A stretch of DNA of 64,000 nt, taken from Chloroflexota bacterium (GTDB lineage: Bacteria > Chloroflexota > Anaerolineae > Aggregatilineales > Phototrophicaceae). The stretch covers positions 310,001 to 374,000 of the forward strand of contig JAIUNI010000005.1 in the NCBI GenBank assembly GCA_020161935.1. The letters run 5' to 3'. The notes under the pieces are model-generated. The model worked only from the letters and a program-made list of their open reading frames with translations. It was not told the DNA's origin and did no database searches. A program made the position numbers and the translations under genes. Below are positions 1-9,160 of this stretch, in pieces; within the stretch, counting starts at the first letter, position 1, and each line of letters begins with the position of its first letter.

Positions 1-957
1 TGGATGGCCGAACAGGGTAAGCTGCCCGCTCGTGACATTGTTCCCGCTTCTCTTGCTGATTTTGTGATCGCGAACCTTTGTCACTGCCGTCCATCAACCG
101 AGATTACGAACGCGATGGCACACGGGCTGCTGGACTTGGATATGATGGATTGGCACACGGACATTATTCAGAAGCTCGGCTTGTCGGGGCTTGCCTTACC
201 GGAGATTTTACCCCACGGCGCGGTTGCAGGTTGGCTTGATTGGAACGGTCGGCGTGTGCCTTGTTACACACCTGTGGGTGACTATCAATGTTCGATTGTC
301 GGGGCGCTGCTTCAAGATGATGAACTCTCGCTGAATATTTCCACCGGCTCACAGGTCAGTATGCTTAAATCATCGGCTGAGTTTGGGAACTTTCAAACTC
401 GCCCGTTTTTTGATGGTCGCTTCTCAAATACGGTTACTCATATTCCGGCTGGGCGGGCGCTGAATGCGCTGCTCAAACTGTTCTCGGAGCTGGCGGTGTC
501 TCAAGGCGTAGAACTGGCTGATACATGGGCGTATATCACCCGTGCCGCAGCGCAGGTCGCGTCGCCCAAGCTGCAAACTAATCTCGCGTTTTATAACAGT
601 GCAATTGGTGATGAAGGCAGCTTCGCTCATCTGCGGGAAGATGAAATGACAATCGGGCATGTTTTCCGCGCGGCCTTTCAAAGCATGGCGGAAAACTATT
701 TCATGTTCGCCAATCGGTTGTCACCGGAAAAGAACTGGAGTCGCTTGGTGTTTTCTGGCGGACTGGTTCAAAAAATAGATTTATTACGGCAGTTGATTTG
801 TGACCAGTTCAACATGGAGTTCCGGTTGTCGCCGGTGCAGGAAGATACGCTGCTCGGTTTGATGACGCTCGGCTTGGCCTTTACCGGACGGACGAGTTCC
901 GTTAGCGAGGCAACCGCCCGATTGACGGAAGCCTATAACGTGGGCATGGTGGTATAA
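1..957 (+). CDS. FGGY-family carbohydrate kinase, C-terminal part (5' end outside window)
   Basis: The reading frame is open from the first base, so the N-terminus lies outside the window and only about 318 residues are seen. The sequence has the FGGY-kinase C-terminal ATPase fold: a phosphate-binding stretch with 'LNISTGSQ' near residue 110, and a late 'LVFSGGLVQK' adenosine-type motif near residue 250, followed by an 'EDTLLGLMTLGLAF' helix. Overall it resembles sedoheptulokinase-like members more than xylulose or glycerol kinases, but the sugar cannot be read from this part. These enzymes phosphorylate a sugar or polyol with ATP in the cytoplasm. It sits 171 bases upstream of a sugar ABC transporter on the same strand, so it probably primes the sugar that the operon imports. 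No terminator separates the two. Confidence 0.75.
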   Translation, partial: WMAEQGKLPARDIVPASLADFVIANLCHCRPSTEITNAMAHGLLDLDMMDWHTDIIQKLGLSGLALPEILPHGAVAGWLDWNGRRVPCYTPVGDYQCSIVGALLQDDELSLNISTGSQVSMLKSSAEFGNFQTRPFFDGRFSNTVTHIPAGRALNALLKLFSELAVSQGVELADTWAYITRAAAQVASPKLQTNLAFYNSAIGDEGSFAHLREDEMTIGHVFRAAFQSMAENYFMFANRLSPEKNWSRLVFSGGLVQKIDLLRQLICDQFNMEFRLSPVQEDTLLGLMTLGLAFTGRTSSVSEATARLTEAYNVGMVV

Positions 958-966
958 AAATATTGG

Positions 967-1012
967 TATCAAATATGACAGCACAGCACCTAAACCAAGA
1001 CCGTATTTGATA
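967..1012. promoter_or_regulatory. Inverted repeat upstream of ABC transporter gene
   Basis: Perfect 9-bp arms TATCAAATA (967-975) and TATTTGATA (1004-1012) are separated by 28 bases in the gap between the kinase and the binding-protein gene. The arms could be a split operator or an mRNA hairpin; there is no T tract, so a simple terminator is unlikely. Confidence 0.35.
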
Positions 1013-1128
1013 TGTCGGTTCGAGCTAAAAAGAAACTAATTTTGAAGGGGGTGATGTTTCAGTAGACGATCAAAAAATTACCCAATCGTTCAGCCTGATT
1101 AAATTTTTTGGATATAGAGAGGAATCTG

Positions 1129-2448
1129 ATGAGTAATCAAAATTCACCCAAAAAGAGCAATATTAGCCGTCGCGATTTTCTAAAGATGGGTTCGACTGCC
1201 GCTGCTGGGGTCTCTGCTGCCGCGCTGCCTAAGATTCACTTCCCGAACTTCATCCGCCAGAGCAAGATGGAATTGAACTTCCTGACATGGTTCTGGACAG
1301 AACCGGGTCGTGGTGATGCGTGGCGTGCCATGATCCAGAAGTTCCACGAAGCGCAGTCGGATATTCATATTAACGAGAGCGGCTACGGCGAAAACGACTA
1401 CTTCCAGCAAATTCTCATTCAAGCCCGTTCAGGCCGTATCGATGGCGACCTCTTTACCCAGACCCCCGACGGCTTTTTGCGCCTGATGAACGCCGGACAT
1501 ACGATATCGCTCGAAGATGTTGTTAAGAAGGCGGGCGTAACCCTCAGCAAAGCACAGGATATGCTCCGTAAGGACGGCGAAGTCAACGGTCTGGACATCG
1601 TGACCGTGCGCTTCGGTTTGGTCTATAACAAGGCCATGTTCGACAAAGCGGGTGTGACCGAACCCACCGACCTCGATAATTGGGTTGAAATCGCCACCGC
1701 CCTGACCGACCGCCCGAACCAGTTCGGTATCTACTCGCCGCACATGGCTTCCGAACCCTTCACCGTTTGGTTCACCCTGCAACAGTGGGCCGTTCTGTAT
1801 GATGGCGTGTGGGCAGAAGGCAAGAAGCCGCTGCTGACCTCCGATCCGGTCATCAATGGCATGAAGCTGTTCAAGACTATGTACGACAACGCCATGCCAC
1901 AGGGTACGGATGTCGGTACGGCGAACCAGATGGTCGCGACCTCGCGTATCGCTCAGGATATGGTCGTGTCGGCTGCCGTCAACCAGTGGAAGACCAACAC
2001 CGAAGACCCCGAACTGTACGGCAACCTCCGCAGCGCAGCGCCGTTCTGGCCCGGTGGCAAGGGTATTACCCGTATTCACCCGATTTGCGTTAACGCTAAC
2101 ACCGAGCCGGAAAAGCAAGAAGCGGCGAAAGAATTCTTGGCTTGGCTGTACCAGAAGGAAAACTACCAAGAACTGCTCGAACGCTGCTTGGACGTTATTC
2201 CGGCTATCGAAGGTGGTATCCGTCCTGAATACCGCGAGACACTGACATGGGCAGACGGCTACGATGCAACCAACGCCATCACCGTGCCGGAAGTCTTAGG
2301 CGACTTTGTCCTGTTCAACGATGAACTAGGTCAGGTTGTAACCCCCCACATCGAAGAAATCTTGGCCGGTGCGAAGTCGGTTGAGGATGCGATGGCCGAA
2401 GCACAGGTTGAAGCGGAACAATTGGCGGAACGGGTTTTCACCGAATAA
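1129..2448 (+). CDS. Tat-exported extracellular solute-binding protein, sugar ABC transporter (family 1)
   Basis: This is the substrate-capture component of a carbohydrate ABC importer. The N-terminus carries a twin-arginine signal (SRRDFLK, about residues 13-19) followed by an alanine-rich hydrophobic core ending near 'AALPKIHF', so it should be exported folded through Tat. The body has the family-1 pattern, with 'GRIDGDLFTQTPDGF' and 'VRFGLVYNKAMF' typical of hinge and sugar-site regions. ATG at 1129 is preferred over an upstream TTG because GAGAGGA sits about seven bases before it. Two permease genes follow directly; no ATPase gene is present, so a shared MsmK-type ATPase encoded elsewhere is presumed. 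A strong hairpin follows the stop codon. The ligand is unknown. Confidence 0.9.
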   Translation: MSNQNSPKKSNISRRDFLKMGSTAAAGVSAAALPKIHFPNFIRQSKMELNFLTWFWTEPGRGDAWRAMIQKFHEAQSDIHINESGYGENDYFQQILIQARSGRIDGDLFTQTPDGFLRLMNAGHTISLEDVVKKAGVTLSKAQDMLRKDGEVNGLDIVTVRFGLVYNKAMFDKAGVTEPTDLDNWVEIATALTDRPNQFGIYSPHMASEPFTVWFTLQQWAVLYDGVWAEGKKPLLTSDPVINGMKLFKTMYDNAMPQGTDVGTANQMVATSRIAQDMVVSAAVNQWKTNTEDPELYGNLRSAAPFWPGGKGITRIHPICVNANTEPEKQEAAKEFLAWLYQKENYQELLERCLDVIPAIEGGIRPEYRETLTWADGYDATNAITVPEVLGDFVLFNDELGQVVTPHIEEILAGAKSVEDAMAEAQVEAEQLAERVFTE

Positions 2449-2482
2449 CGCTCAAAACTTGCAGTCTCTTAAATGCTTTTCT

Positions 2483-2515
2483 CATCAGGACACGATCAAG
2501 TGTCGTGTCCTGATG
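2483..2515 (+). other. Intercistronic hairpin after binding-protein gene
   Basis: A perfect 13-bp stem (CATCAGGACACGA, 2483-2495; TCGTGTCCTGATG, 2503-2515) with a 7-base loop lies between the binding-protein stop and the first permease. It has no T run. Such hairpins commonly protect upstream mRNA or partly attenuate transcription so that the binding protein is made in excess over the permeases. Confidence 0.7.
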
Positions 2516-2538
2516 TGTATTAATACAAGGAACTCGTT

Positions 2539-3468
2539 ATGGCTGCACAGGCCGCTGTGAATGTAAAAGCCTTAAGACCCACGATGGGTCGGCGGCGTGA
2601 TTATTTACCCTATATGCTGGCATTGCCCATCATTATTTATGAAGCGATCTTTATTTTAATTCCCATCATCCAACAATTTACGTCGAGCTTCACCAGCGAC
2701 ATTATCGGTATCGGAAATGTGAAGTGGGTGGGGTTGGCGAACTACGAGCGCCTGTTTGCCGACAAAAACTTCTGGAACTCGATGCGCGTCACCCTGCTTT
2801 TTATGGGCGGTACGGTGGTGATTGCGGTCGGGGCAGGCTTGTTGGCGGCGCTGCTCATGAACCAGCGCTTTCGCGGTCGTTCCGTAACCCGCGCCATCAT
2901 GACACTGCCGTGGGCATTCCCCGATTTGCCGACCGTGCTGGTATTTTACTGGATTTTGAATCCCAATTTTGGTGTCATCAACGTCTTTGTCCGTTTCTTT
3001 TTACCCCTCGATCAAAACCCCAAGTGGCTGCTGGATGTGAATATGTCCCTTCCGCTGGTTATTTTGATCGCCTCATGGAAAGCCTTTCCGTTTTACGGTT
3101 TGGTAACTCTCTCAGTATTGCAGTCGATACCTCATGAACTGTACGAGGCTGCAAAAGTCGATGGCGCGACACCTTCTCAGGCATTCCGCTATGTAACCTT
3201 GCCGGAACTGATCCCGACACTGATGTTAATGGGTGTGCTCGCCTGTATCTTCGCCTTCCGCCAGTTTGCGTTGGTCTTTCTATCAACAGGCGGTGGGCCA
3301 GCCCGAACGACCGAAACACTGGTGATTTCGGTTTATAAAGCGGCATTCAATTCATTTGACTTTTCATACGGCGCGACCATTGGTATGGCTGGCTTCGTAG
3401 CTGTATTTGCGATCACTCTTTTGTTTGCATATTTGCAGCGACGGCAAGAAGCGGAGGCAGCATCATGA
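2539..3468 (+). CDS. Sugar ABC transporter permease (MalF/UgpA-like)
   Basis: An inner-membrane permease of 309 residues with about six predicted transmembrane segments. The cytoplasmic EAA loop that docks the ATPase is visible as 'YEAAKVDGATPSQAFRYVTLP' split around residues 205-225 (EAA...G...F...LP). The first segment (about 27-47) follows a short basic N-terminus. AAGGA lies just upstream of the ATG. Its stop overlaps the start of the next permease by four bases (ATGA), indicating translational coupling and a heterodimeric channel. Sugar specificity is not evident. Confidence 0.9.
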   Translation: MAAQAAVNVKALRPTMGRRRDYLPYMLALPIIIYEAIFILIPIIQQFTSSFTSDIIGIGNVKWVGLANYERLFADKNFWNSMRVTLLFMGGTVVIAVGAGLLAALLMNQRFRGRSVTRAIMTLPWAFPDLPTVLVFYWILNPNFGVINVFVRFFLPLDQNPKWLLDVNMSLPLVILIASWKAFPFYGLVTLSVLQSIPHELYEAAKVDGATPSQAFRYVTLPELIPTLMLMGVLACIFAFRQFALVFLSTGGGPARTTETLVISVYKAAFNSFDFSYGATIGMAGFVAVFAITLLFAYLQRRQEAEAAS

Positions 3469-4361
3469 CCAATCTGGAACGGACTATACCGGTGGCGGAA
3501 CCCTCGCGGAATATAGCGAGTCCCTTTCATTGGGCGCGGCGTATACCCGTCTATATCTTAATCTTGCTGTTTTGTATCACCACCGCGTTCCCAATCTATT
3601 GGATGATCGTGAGTGTGTTTCAGCCGGTGAAACTCAGCCTGCAATACCCACCGCCACTTTTCCCACAATCGATCAGTTTTAACGTGTTTGAGGAAATCTT
3701 TAGCGGCAAAGACACCGCGCAGCGAATTGACATTTGGATCGTCAATTCCATCATCCTCGCTTGCTTGACCACTTTGTTTAGCTTGGGACTTTCGATCCTC
3801 GGTGCATATGCACTTTCCGGTAGAAAGTGGCGTGGGCAGGGGTTGTTTGGCTTGATGCTGCTCATGACTCAGATGCTGCCCGAAGCCCTAATTGTTATTC
3901 CGCTGTATGCCACCATCGACAAGCTGCATATGAAGGATAGCCTTCTCACCCTCGCGTTGGTCGATACGGCGTTTGTGCTGCCGATCTGCATCTGGATCTT
4001 AAAGAACGTGTTCGACACCATTCCGAATGAAATTCGAGATGCCGCGCTCGTGGATGGATGCACACGGATGAAGATGCTTTGGCGTATCATGCTGCCGATT
4101 GCCGCACCCGGTTTGGTCGCGGTAGGTGTGGTGGCCTTCTTCCACGCATGGAATGAATACCTGTTCGCTGCCAGCATCATTGGTGACCGCAAACTGTATA
4201 CGGCTGCTGTCGGTCTCGGCTCGATGATTTCCATGATCGACACCCCGATTGATAAGCTGATGGCGGGCGGTTTGATGTTCTCGATTTTTCCTGTGATCTT
4301 CTATTTGCTGGTGCAGCGGTATATCGTCGCGGGCTTGAGCGCCGGTGCGGTTAAGGGGTAG
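3465..4361 (+). CDS. Sugar ABC transporter permease (MalG/UgpE-like)
   Basis: The second permease subunit, 298 residues, has six predicted membrane segments and the EAA-type ATPase-docking loop 'EIRDAALVDGCTRMKMLWR' around residues 188-206. A conserved 'NEYLFAASII' stretch near the end matches MalG-type proteins. It is translationally coupled to the preceding permease through a four-base overlap. It should form the heterodimeric transmembrane channel of the importer. There is no ATP-binding subunit downstream, which is common for CUT1 sugar transporters that share a general ATPase. Confidence 0.9.
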   Translation: MTNLERTIPVAEPSRNIASPFHWARRIPVYILILLFCITTAFPIYWMIVSVFQPVKLSLQYPPPLFPQSISFNVFEEIFSGKDTAQRIDIWIVNSIILACLTTLFSLGLSILGAYALSGRKWRGQGLFGLMLLMTQMLPEALIVIPLYATIDKLHMKDSLLTLALVDTAFVLPICIWILKNVFDTIPNEIRDAALVDGCTRMKMLWRIMLPIAAPGLVAVGVVAFFHAWNEYLFAASIIGDRKLYTAAVGLGSMISMIDTPIDKLMAGGLMFSIFPVIFYLLVQRYIVAGLSAGAVKG

Positions 4362-4414
4362 ACAGACTAGATACTTAATTTTATGGGTGACCTAATCCTA
4401 CGGAGGATGTAGCA

Positions 4415-5578
4415 ATGACGAATCATGAACTCGAACGCGCTCGTGCCGAACTGAAAGCCATCGGCGCGGATGTGGCGCTGCTGGCATCCGGCGACAACAT
4501 AACCTATGTTAGCCATTTTGAAGTGCCGGTTGAATTTGGCGCGTTGGCAACGCTGGCGTTTACACCACCCTTAGCCGTTATCGGTGTCGGCGACCAAAGC
4601 GCCGCAATCGTTACCCCCAATTTCTACGAAAGTTCCGTGAAACAGCAGAGCAGCGGATTTGAGGTTGTGGGCTACGAGCCGGTCAATTGGTTCACGCCCG
4701 TAAATGGACGCGAGAATGCGCTGAACCTGCTGCGTGATACGCTGAAGCAGTTCGGCTTGGGACAATCCCCGTTGAAGTTGGCGATTGAAGAACGGTCGCT
4801 GCCAGCAACCGCGCTGCGGCTCATTCTCGACGAGTTCCCGAATGTCCAAATCATCGAAGCGAGCGCCGCCTTAGCTGCGGCTCGTGCCGTCAAAACCGGG
4901 CGTGAATTGGAGCTGCTGCGCTTTGCCGCCGAGGTGAATAAAGCTGGACAGGCGGAACTGCGCCGCCAAACGCGCGAGGCAGGCAAGAACGAGTTTGCGA
5001 TGTGGGCAGCCGTTATCAATGCGATGGAGCATAAAGCCGGTCACCCGCTGATGGTGTTTGGCGAACTGGTGACGGGCAGCCGCTGTAAGATGGTCAATTA
5101 CCCCGGTGGTCCGAAGGATGTGATCACGAAAGCGGGTGATCTTGCCCTGATGGATATGAGTCCCCGCGTCAACGGCTATTGGTCAGACACCACGAACACG
5201 ATGGTCATTGGCGGGGTTGAACCAACCGACAAGCAAAAGAAGTACGGGGTGGCTGCTCGTGAGGCTTTCCACGCTGCTGCCGAAATGCTGCGCCCCGGTC
5301 GTCAGGCGAAGGATGCTTACTTCGCGGCGGAGTCCACGTTTGAAAAGCATGGCCTGAAAATCGGACACTACGCCGGACATCAAATCGGGGTTGCGGTCAA
5401 CGAAGCGCCGCGCCTTGTTCCCTATGACGACACGCCTATTCGTGCGGGTATGGTGTTTTCGATTGAGCCGGGTGCTTACGAAGGGCCGGACGGCGATACC
5501 GGCGCACGGATGGAAAAGTCAGTCATCGTGCATGAGTCCGGGCCGGAGATCATCTGTGACTTTGAGTGGGGCTTCTAA
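4415..5578 (+). CDS. M24-family metallopeptidase (Xaa-Pro aminopeptidase/creatinase fold)
   Basis: A 387-residue pita-bread-fold enzyme with an N-terminal creatinase-like domain (about 1-150) and a C-terminal M24 domain. The full two-metal ligand set is present: Asp247, Asp258, His322 (GHQIGVAVNE), Glu351 (SIEPG) and Glu367. Members cleave Xaa-Pro dipeptide bonds or, in creatinase and ectoine-hydrolase relatives, non-peptide C-N bonds. GGAGG precedes the ATG. It sits between the ABC permeases and two sugar-acid dehydratases, an unusual place for a peptidase, so a creatinase-like hydrolysis of an amide- or amine-linked substrate is worth considering. That is inference. Confidence 0.85.
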   Translation: MTNHELERARAELKAIGADVALLASGDNITYVSHFEVPVEFGALATLAFTPPLAVIGVGDQSAAIVTPNFYESSVKQQSSGFEVVGYEPVNWFTPVNGRENALNLLRDTLKQFGLGQSPLKLAIEERSLPATALRLILDEFPNVQIIEASAALAAARAVKTGRELELLRFAAEVNKAGQAELRRQTREAGKNEFAMWAAVINAMEHKAGHPLMVFGELVTGSRCKMVNYPGGPKDVITKAGDLALMDMSPRVNGYWSDTTNTMVIGGVEPTDKQKKYGVAAREAFHAAAEMLRPGRQAKDAYFAAESTFEKHGLKIGHYAGHQIGVAVNEAPRLVPYDDTPIRAGMVFSIEPGAYEGPDGDTGARMEKSVIVHESGPEIICDFEWGF

Positions 5579-5596
5579 ATGAGTGGCGTTTATTTC

Positions 5597-5630
5597 GTGC
5601 CAGTTCTTTAAGCGATTGTGAAACTGGCAC
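5597..5630 (+). other. Intercistronic stem-loop before dehydratase gene
   Basis: Perfect 9-bp arms GTGCCAGTT (5597-5605) and AACTGGCAC (5622-5630) with a 16-base loop lie between the M24 gene and the first dehydratase. There is no T tract, so an mRNA processing or stabilising structure is more likely than a terminator. Confidence 0.5.
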
Positions 5631-5650
5631 CTGTTTGAAAAAGAGCGTTT

Positions 5651-6811
5651 ATGAAAATTACAGGTATTGAAACCTATTCCGTCAGCGCGGGATGGAAAAA
5701 TTGGTTGTTTATCAAAGTGTTGACGGATACCGATGTTTACGGCATCGGTGAAGCGACGATCAACGGTTTTATCAAAACCACCGAAGCGGCAGTACATGAG
5801 CTGAAGCACTTCGCAATCGGGCGCGACCCGTTTGAAGTCACGGCGATTGCCACCAAAATCATCGGCAGCATTCAGGACGCGGGACATATCCACCGCATGG
5901 TCATGGGTGCGATTGAGGTCGCCTGCTGGGATATTCTCGGTAAGAGCCTCGGCGTTCCGATCTACCAACTGCTCGGTGGGAAGGTGCGCGAAAGCATCGA
6001 AGGGTATGCCAACGGTTGGTATCGGGCAGAACGTACGCCGGAATCTTTTGTCGAGGCGGCTGAAAATGCGGTGAGCAAGGGTTTTCACGCCGTCAAAATC
6101 GACCCCTTTGGTTTAGCGAAACATTTCATTACCGAGGCTGAACTGGGCGAAGCCTATGGCATTCTGAAAGCAATCCGTGAGCGTTTTGGTCCCTCGCTCA
6201 AGATCATGATTGATGTTCACAGTCGTTTTGCTCCGGCTGAAGGGGTGCGGGTCGCCCGAATGATGCAAGACCTCGATTTGTTCTGGTGGGAAGAGCCGAC
6301 CAGCCCGGAGCGCGAAGTCCTATCAAACGAAGTGGCGCGCCAGAGCATGATTCGGGTTGCGACAGGTGAGCAGTTCGACAAGATTGGAAAGTTCTTCACC
6401 CTCGCGATTGAAGGTGGGGTGAGTATCTGGCAGCCGGAACCAATGTCGTTGGGCGGTATCAAGAATACGATGGCCGTCGCCCATATTGCCGAAGCGAACG
6501 GCTGCTGGATTGCGCCGCATCAAAGCGGTGGGCCAGTCGCTACGGCGGTTTGCCTCCAGCTTGCCGCTTGCATCCCCAACTATCTGATCCAAGAACACTT
6601 CGACCCGTTCAACGAGGAGTGGACGCAGGACATTGTGACGTGGCATCCGACGATTAACCCTGCCAATGGGCACTTATCGCTGCCGACAGCACCGGGGCTA
6701 GGACTCGACCTCAATTTGGATGTCATCAAGGAACACCCTTACGACCCGAATGCTTATTTTGACACGAACCAACCGGGGTGGGAAAAACGCCTCGGTCAAC
6801 GGGCAAAGTAG
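5651..6811 (+). CDS. Enolase-superfamily sugar-acid dehydratase (galactonate dehydratase/RspA-like)
   Basis: A mandelate racemase/muconate lactonizing enzyme of 386 residues. The N-terminal capping domain covers about 1-115; the barrel carries the metal ligands Asp188, Glu214 and Glu240, an Asp-x-His acid/base dyad (His190), and a second His290 in 'PHQSGGP'. The Asp-x-His plus late His arrangement is that of D-galactonate and D-mannonate/gluconate-type dehydratases, which remove water from a sugar acid to give a 2-keto-3-deoxy acid. It precedes a second superfamily member with which it shares an N-terminal 'MKIT' start. The exact sugar acid is unknown. Confidence 0.85.
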   Translation: MKITGIETYSVSAGWKNWLFIKVLTDTDVYGIGEATINGFIKTTEAAVHELKHFAIGRDPFEVTAIATKIIGSIQDAGHIHRMVMGAIEVACWDILGKSLGVPIYQLLGGKVRESIEGYANGWYRAERTPESFVEAAENAVSKGFHAVKIDPFGLAKHFITEAELGEAYGILKAIRERFGPSLKIMIDVHSRFAPAEGVRVARMMQDLDLFWWEEPTSPEREVLSNEVARQSMIRVATGEQFDKIGKFFTLAIEGGVSIWQPEPMSLGGIKNTMAVAHIAEANGCWIAPHQSGGPVATAVCLQLAACIPNYLIQEHFDPFNEEWTQDIVTWHPTINPANGHLSLPTAPGLGLDLNLDVIKEHPYDPNAYFDTNQPGWEKRLGQRAK

Positions 6812-6841
6812 ACATAATTATTACGATTGAAAGCGACTGGA

Positions 6842-8059
6842 ATGAAAATTACACGTCTCGAAACAATTTGGATTGACGATCAACCGAACACCACATGGGT
6901 TCGTGTTCATACCGATGATGGTTTAATCGGATTAGGCGAAACCTTTTACGTGCCGCGTGCCATCGCCGCGATGGTACATGATGTGTTCGCGAATGTTTTG
7001 CTCGGTCGTAACCCGCTCGACATCGAAAACCACTGGGCGAACATGATGGGAACGGTAAACTTCTTCGGGTTTGCCGGCAGCGAAATGCGTGCGATCAGCG
7101 CGATTGACGTGGCGCTGTGGGACATCATGGGGCAGCATACCGGACAGCCGATTTACACGCTACTCGGTGGGCGCAACCGCGACCGTATACGTATTTACAA
7201 CACCTGCGTCAGTCATGGCGAGTATCAAGACTTTCACCGCTGGCGCGAACAAGAGAAAACAGGTGAGCTGGCTGCGGAGTTGTTGGCTTCCGGCATCAAC
7301 TGTATGAAGATATGGCCGTTTGACCAGTTCGGTGTATCGCTCGGTGGGCCGGTGGGTCGCCGCGCGGGTGCGGAGGCCGTTGGGCCAGTTACGCATTACA
7401 TCTCGAAAGAGCAGATCAAGAAGGGCGTGTCGTACGTTGCCGATATTCGTAACGCGGTCGGCGATAAGATGGAAATCGCGATTGAAGGACACGCTAAATG
7501 GAACCTGCCGGAAGCAACCAAGATCGCCCGTGCGCTGGAGCCTTATGATATTTTCTGGTTGGAAGAAATTATGCCGCCGGATAACCCTGAATCGTATTCA
7601 CGGCTTAAGCAGGACACGACTATTCCCCTGTGTGTGAGCGAACGTTTATTCACCCGCTTTGGCTTCCGTGCTGTCGTCGAGCAAAACGCCGCTGACATTA
7701 TCATGCCCGATATGGCGTGGACGGGCGGCATTACGGAAACCCGCAAAATCTGCTCGCTGGCGGATACCTATTATCTGCCGATTACCAGCCACGATACGAT
7801 TGGGCCAGTCGCGTTGTGGTCAGCCGCTCACCTGATGCTGCACATCCCGAACGCCCTGATTATGGAAACGGTACGCGCTTACTATCAGGGTTGGTATAAC
7901 GATGTGATGACGGACGCTATCCCGATTAGCGACGGGATGCTTTCGCTGCCGGAAAGGCCGGGGTTGGGTGTGGCACTGCGCGAAGAAGTGCTTCAACGGT
8001 CTGATGTTCACATCGAAGTCTCCGACATCAACAACCGGCGCGATATGTCGAAGGGGTAG
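6842..8059 (+). CDS. Enolase-superfamily (mandelate racemase-like) dehydratase, second copy
   Basis: A 405-residue paralogue of the preceding gene but clearly divergent. Candidate metal ligands are Glu215 (in 'AIEGH', replacing the usual Asp), Glu241/Glu242 and Glu267, with His217 and His317 ('SHDTIGP') as likely acid/base residues. The start at 6842 gives an N-terminus that aligns with the paralogue; an upstream TTG would add five residues. Two different dehydratases in one operon suggest either two epimeric sugar acids as inputs or a dehydratase plus an epimerase. The next gene starts three bases after the stop, so the pair is cotranscribed. Substrate unassigned. Confidence 0.85.
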   Translation: MKITRLETIWIDDQPNTTWVRVHTDDGLIGLGETFYVPRAIAAMVHDVFANVLLGRNPLDIENHWANMMGTVNFFGFAGSEMRAISAIDVALWDIMGQHTGQPIYTLLGGRNRDRIRIYNTCVSHGEYQDFHRWREQEKTGELAAELLASGINCMKIWPFDQFGVSLGGPVGRRAGAEAVGPVTHYISKEQIKKGVSYVADIRNAVGDKMEIAIEGHAKWNLPEATKIARALEPYDIFWLEEIMPPDNPESYSRLKQDTTIPLCVSERLFTRFGFRAVVEQNAADIIMPDMAWTGGITETRKICSLADTYYLPITSHDTIGPVALWSAAHLMLHIPNALIMETVRAYYQGWYNDVMTDAIPISDGMLSLPERPGLGVALREEVLQRSDVHIEVSDINNRRDMSKG

Positions 8060-8062
8060 GCG

Positions 8063-9160
8063 ATGCGTACATTTCGACTGGCAATCACAGGCGATTTCTT
8101 AAATGATCAGGGTAAAAGTGCTTATGGCGATTTGGGGTTTGGTGAAATCGAGTCCTGCCCGTACATCGACCATCATTACATCATGGATCATGCGCCGAGA
8201 GCTAATGAGCCAACTTATTGGGACAATTTGTACTCGATGGAGCTGAAGCCGGAGCATATTCGCAATATCGACGCGCTGGTCGTGCTGCGCCCTTATATCC
8301 GCGCGACCGTTTTTGCGGAAGGCGCGGGTGATCTGACGATAATCGGTCGTTCTGGCGCGGGTTATGACAAGATCGACGTACAAGCCTGCACCGATAATGA
8401 TGTGCTGCTGTTTAACCTGCCGAATGTGCTTAACCATTCGACCGCTTCTACCGCGCTGATGTTTATCCTCGCGCTTGCCAAGAAGCTGCTGCCTTCTGAC
8501 CGCATCACACGGCAGGCACGATGGGATTTGCAGCCGGAAGTGCTGGGCATGGAGATCGAGTGTAAGACGTTAGGGGTGATCGGATTAGGCGCGAGCGGTC
8601 GGGAACTGGTGCGACTGATCGCGCCGTTTAATATGCGTGTGATTGCGTATTCTCCCCATGCTGACCCCGCACAAGCTGCTGCATTGGGGGTTGAACTGAC
8701 CTCGCTCGAAGCCGTTATGCGCGAGTCGGATGTGATTAGTGTGCATAGCAACCTGACACCGGATAAGTACCACATGATTACGGCTGACCATTTAGCCATG
8801 ATGAAGCCAAGTGCTTACTTTGTGAACGTGGCGCGTGGGGCATTGGTCGATCAGGCGGCGTTGGTTAAGGTATTACAAGAACGGCGGATCGCAGGGGCAG
8901 GGTTGGATGTGTTTGAAGTCGAACCGCTGCCTGCCGGTGACCCGCTGATCGCGTTAGATAACGTGATCCTGACCCCACACTTTGCCCCTGCGACCTCCGA
9001 CATTTGGACGGCGGGCGGCAAGGTGATGTCGAAGCGTATCTTGCAAGCGGCGCGTGGCGAAGTGCCGGATAACGTCATTAATAAAGCGGTGCTTGATCGA
9101 CCGAGGTTTCAAGACAAGCTGGCACGGTTTGTCCAAAACCAAGGTGTCATTACGTCATGA
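8063..9160 (+). CDS. D-isomer-specific 2-hydroxyacid dehydrogenase
   Basis: A 365-residue NAD(P)-dependent dehydrogenase. It has the Rossmann signature 'GVIGLGASG', followed by the catalytic Arg in 'NVARGALVD', the Glu in 'VFEVEPLP' and the His in 'LTPHFAP', the standard catalytic triad of this family. The N-terminal region is longer than in typical phosphoglycerate dehydrogenases. It starts three bases after the dehydratase gene and its stop overlaps the SDR start by four bases. It may oxidise a 2-hydroxyacid released from the sugar-acid pathway, or reduce a 2-keto intermediate. Direction and substrate are inferred from context only. Confidence 0.87.
   Translation: MRTFRLAITGDFLNDQGKSAYGDLGFGEIESCPYIDHHYIMDHAPRANEPTYWDNLYSMELKPEHIRNIDALVVLRPYIRATVFAEGAGDLTIIGRSGAGYDKIDVQACTDNDVLLFNLPNVLNHSTASTALMFILALAKKLLPSDRITRQARWDLQPEVLGMEIECKTLGVIGLGASGRELVRLIAPFNMRVIAYSPHADPAQAAALGVELTSLEAVMRESDVISVHSNLTPDKYHMITADHLAMMKPSAYFVNVARGALVDQAALVKVLQERRIAGAGLDVFEVEPLPAGDPLIALDNVILTPHFAPATSDIWTAGGKVMSKRILQAARGEVPDNVINKAVLDRPRFQDKLARFVQNQGVITS

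Noticed and set aside
1429..2169. Long open frame antisense to the binding-protein gene
   Set aside because: It mirrors the codon pattern of the real gene, has no ribosome site, and its product is Arg/His-rich without a recognisable fold.
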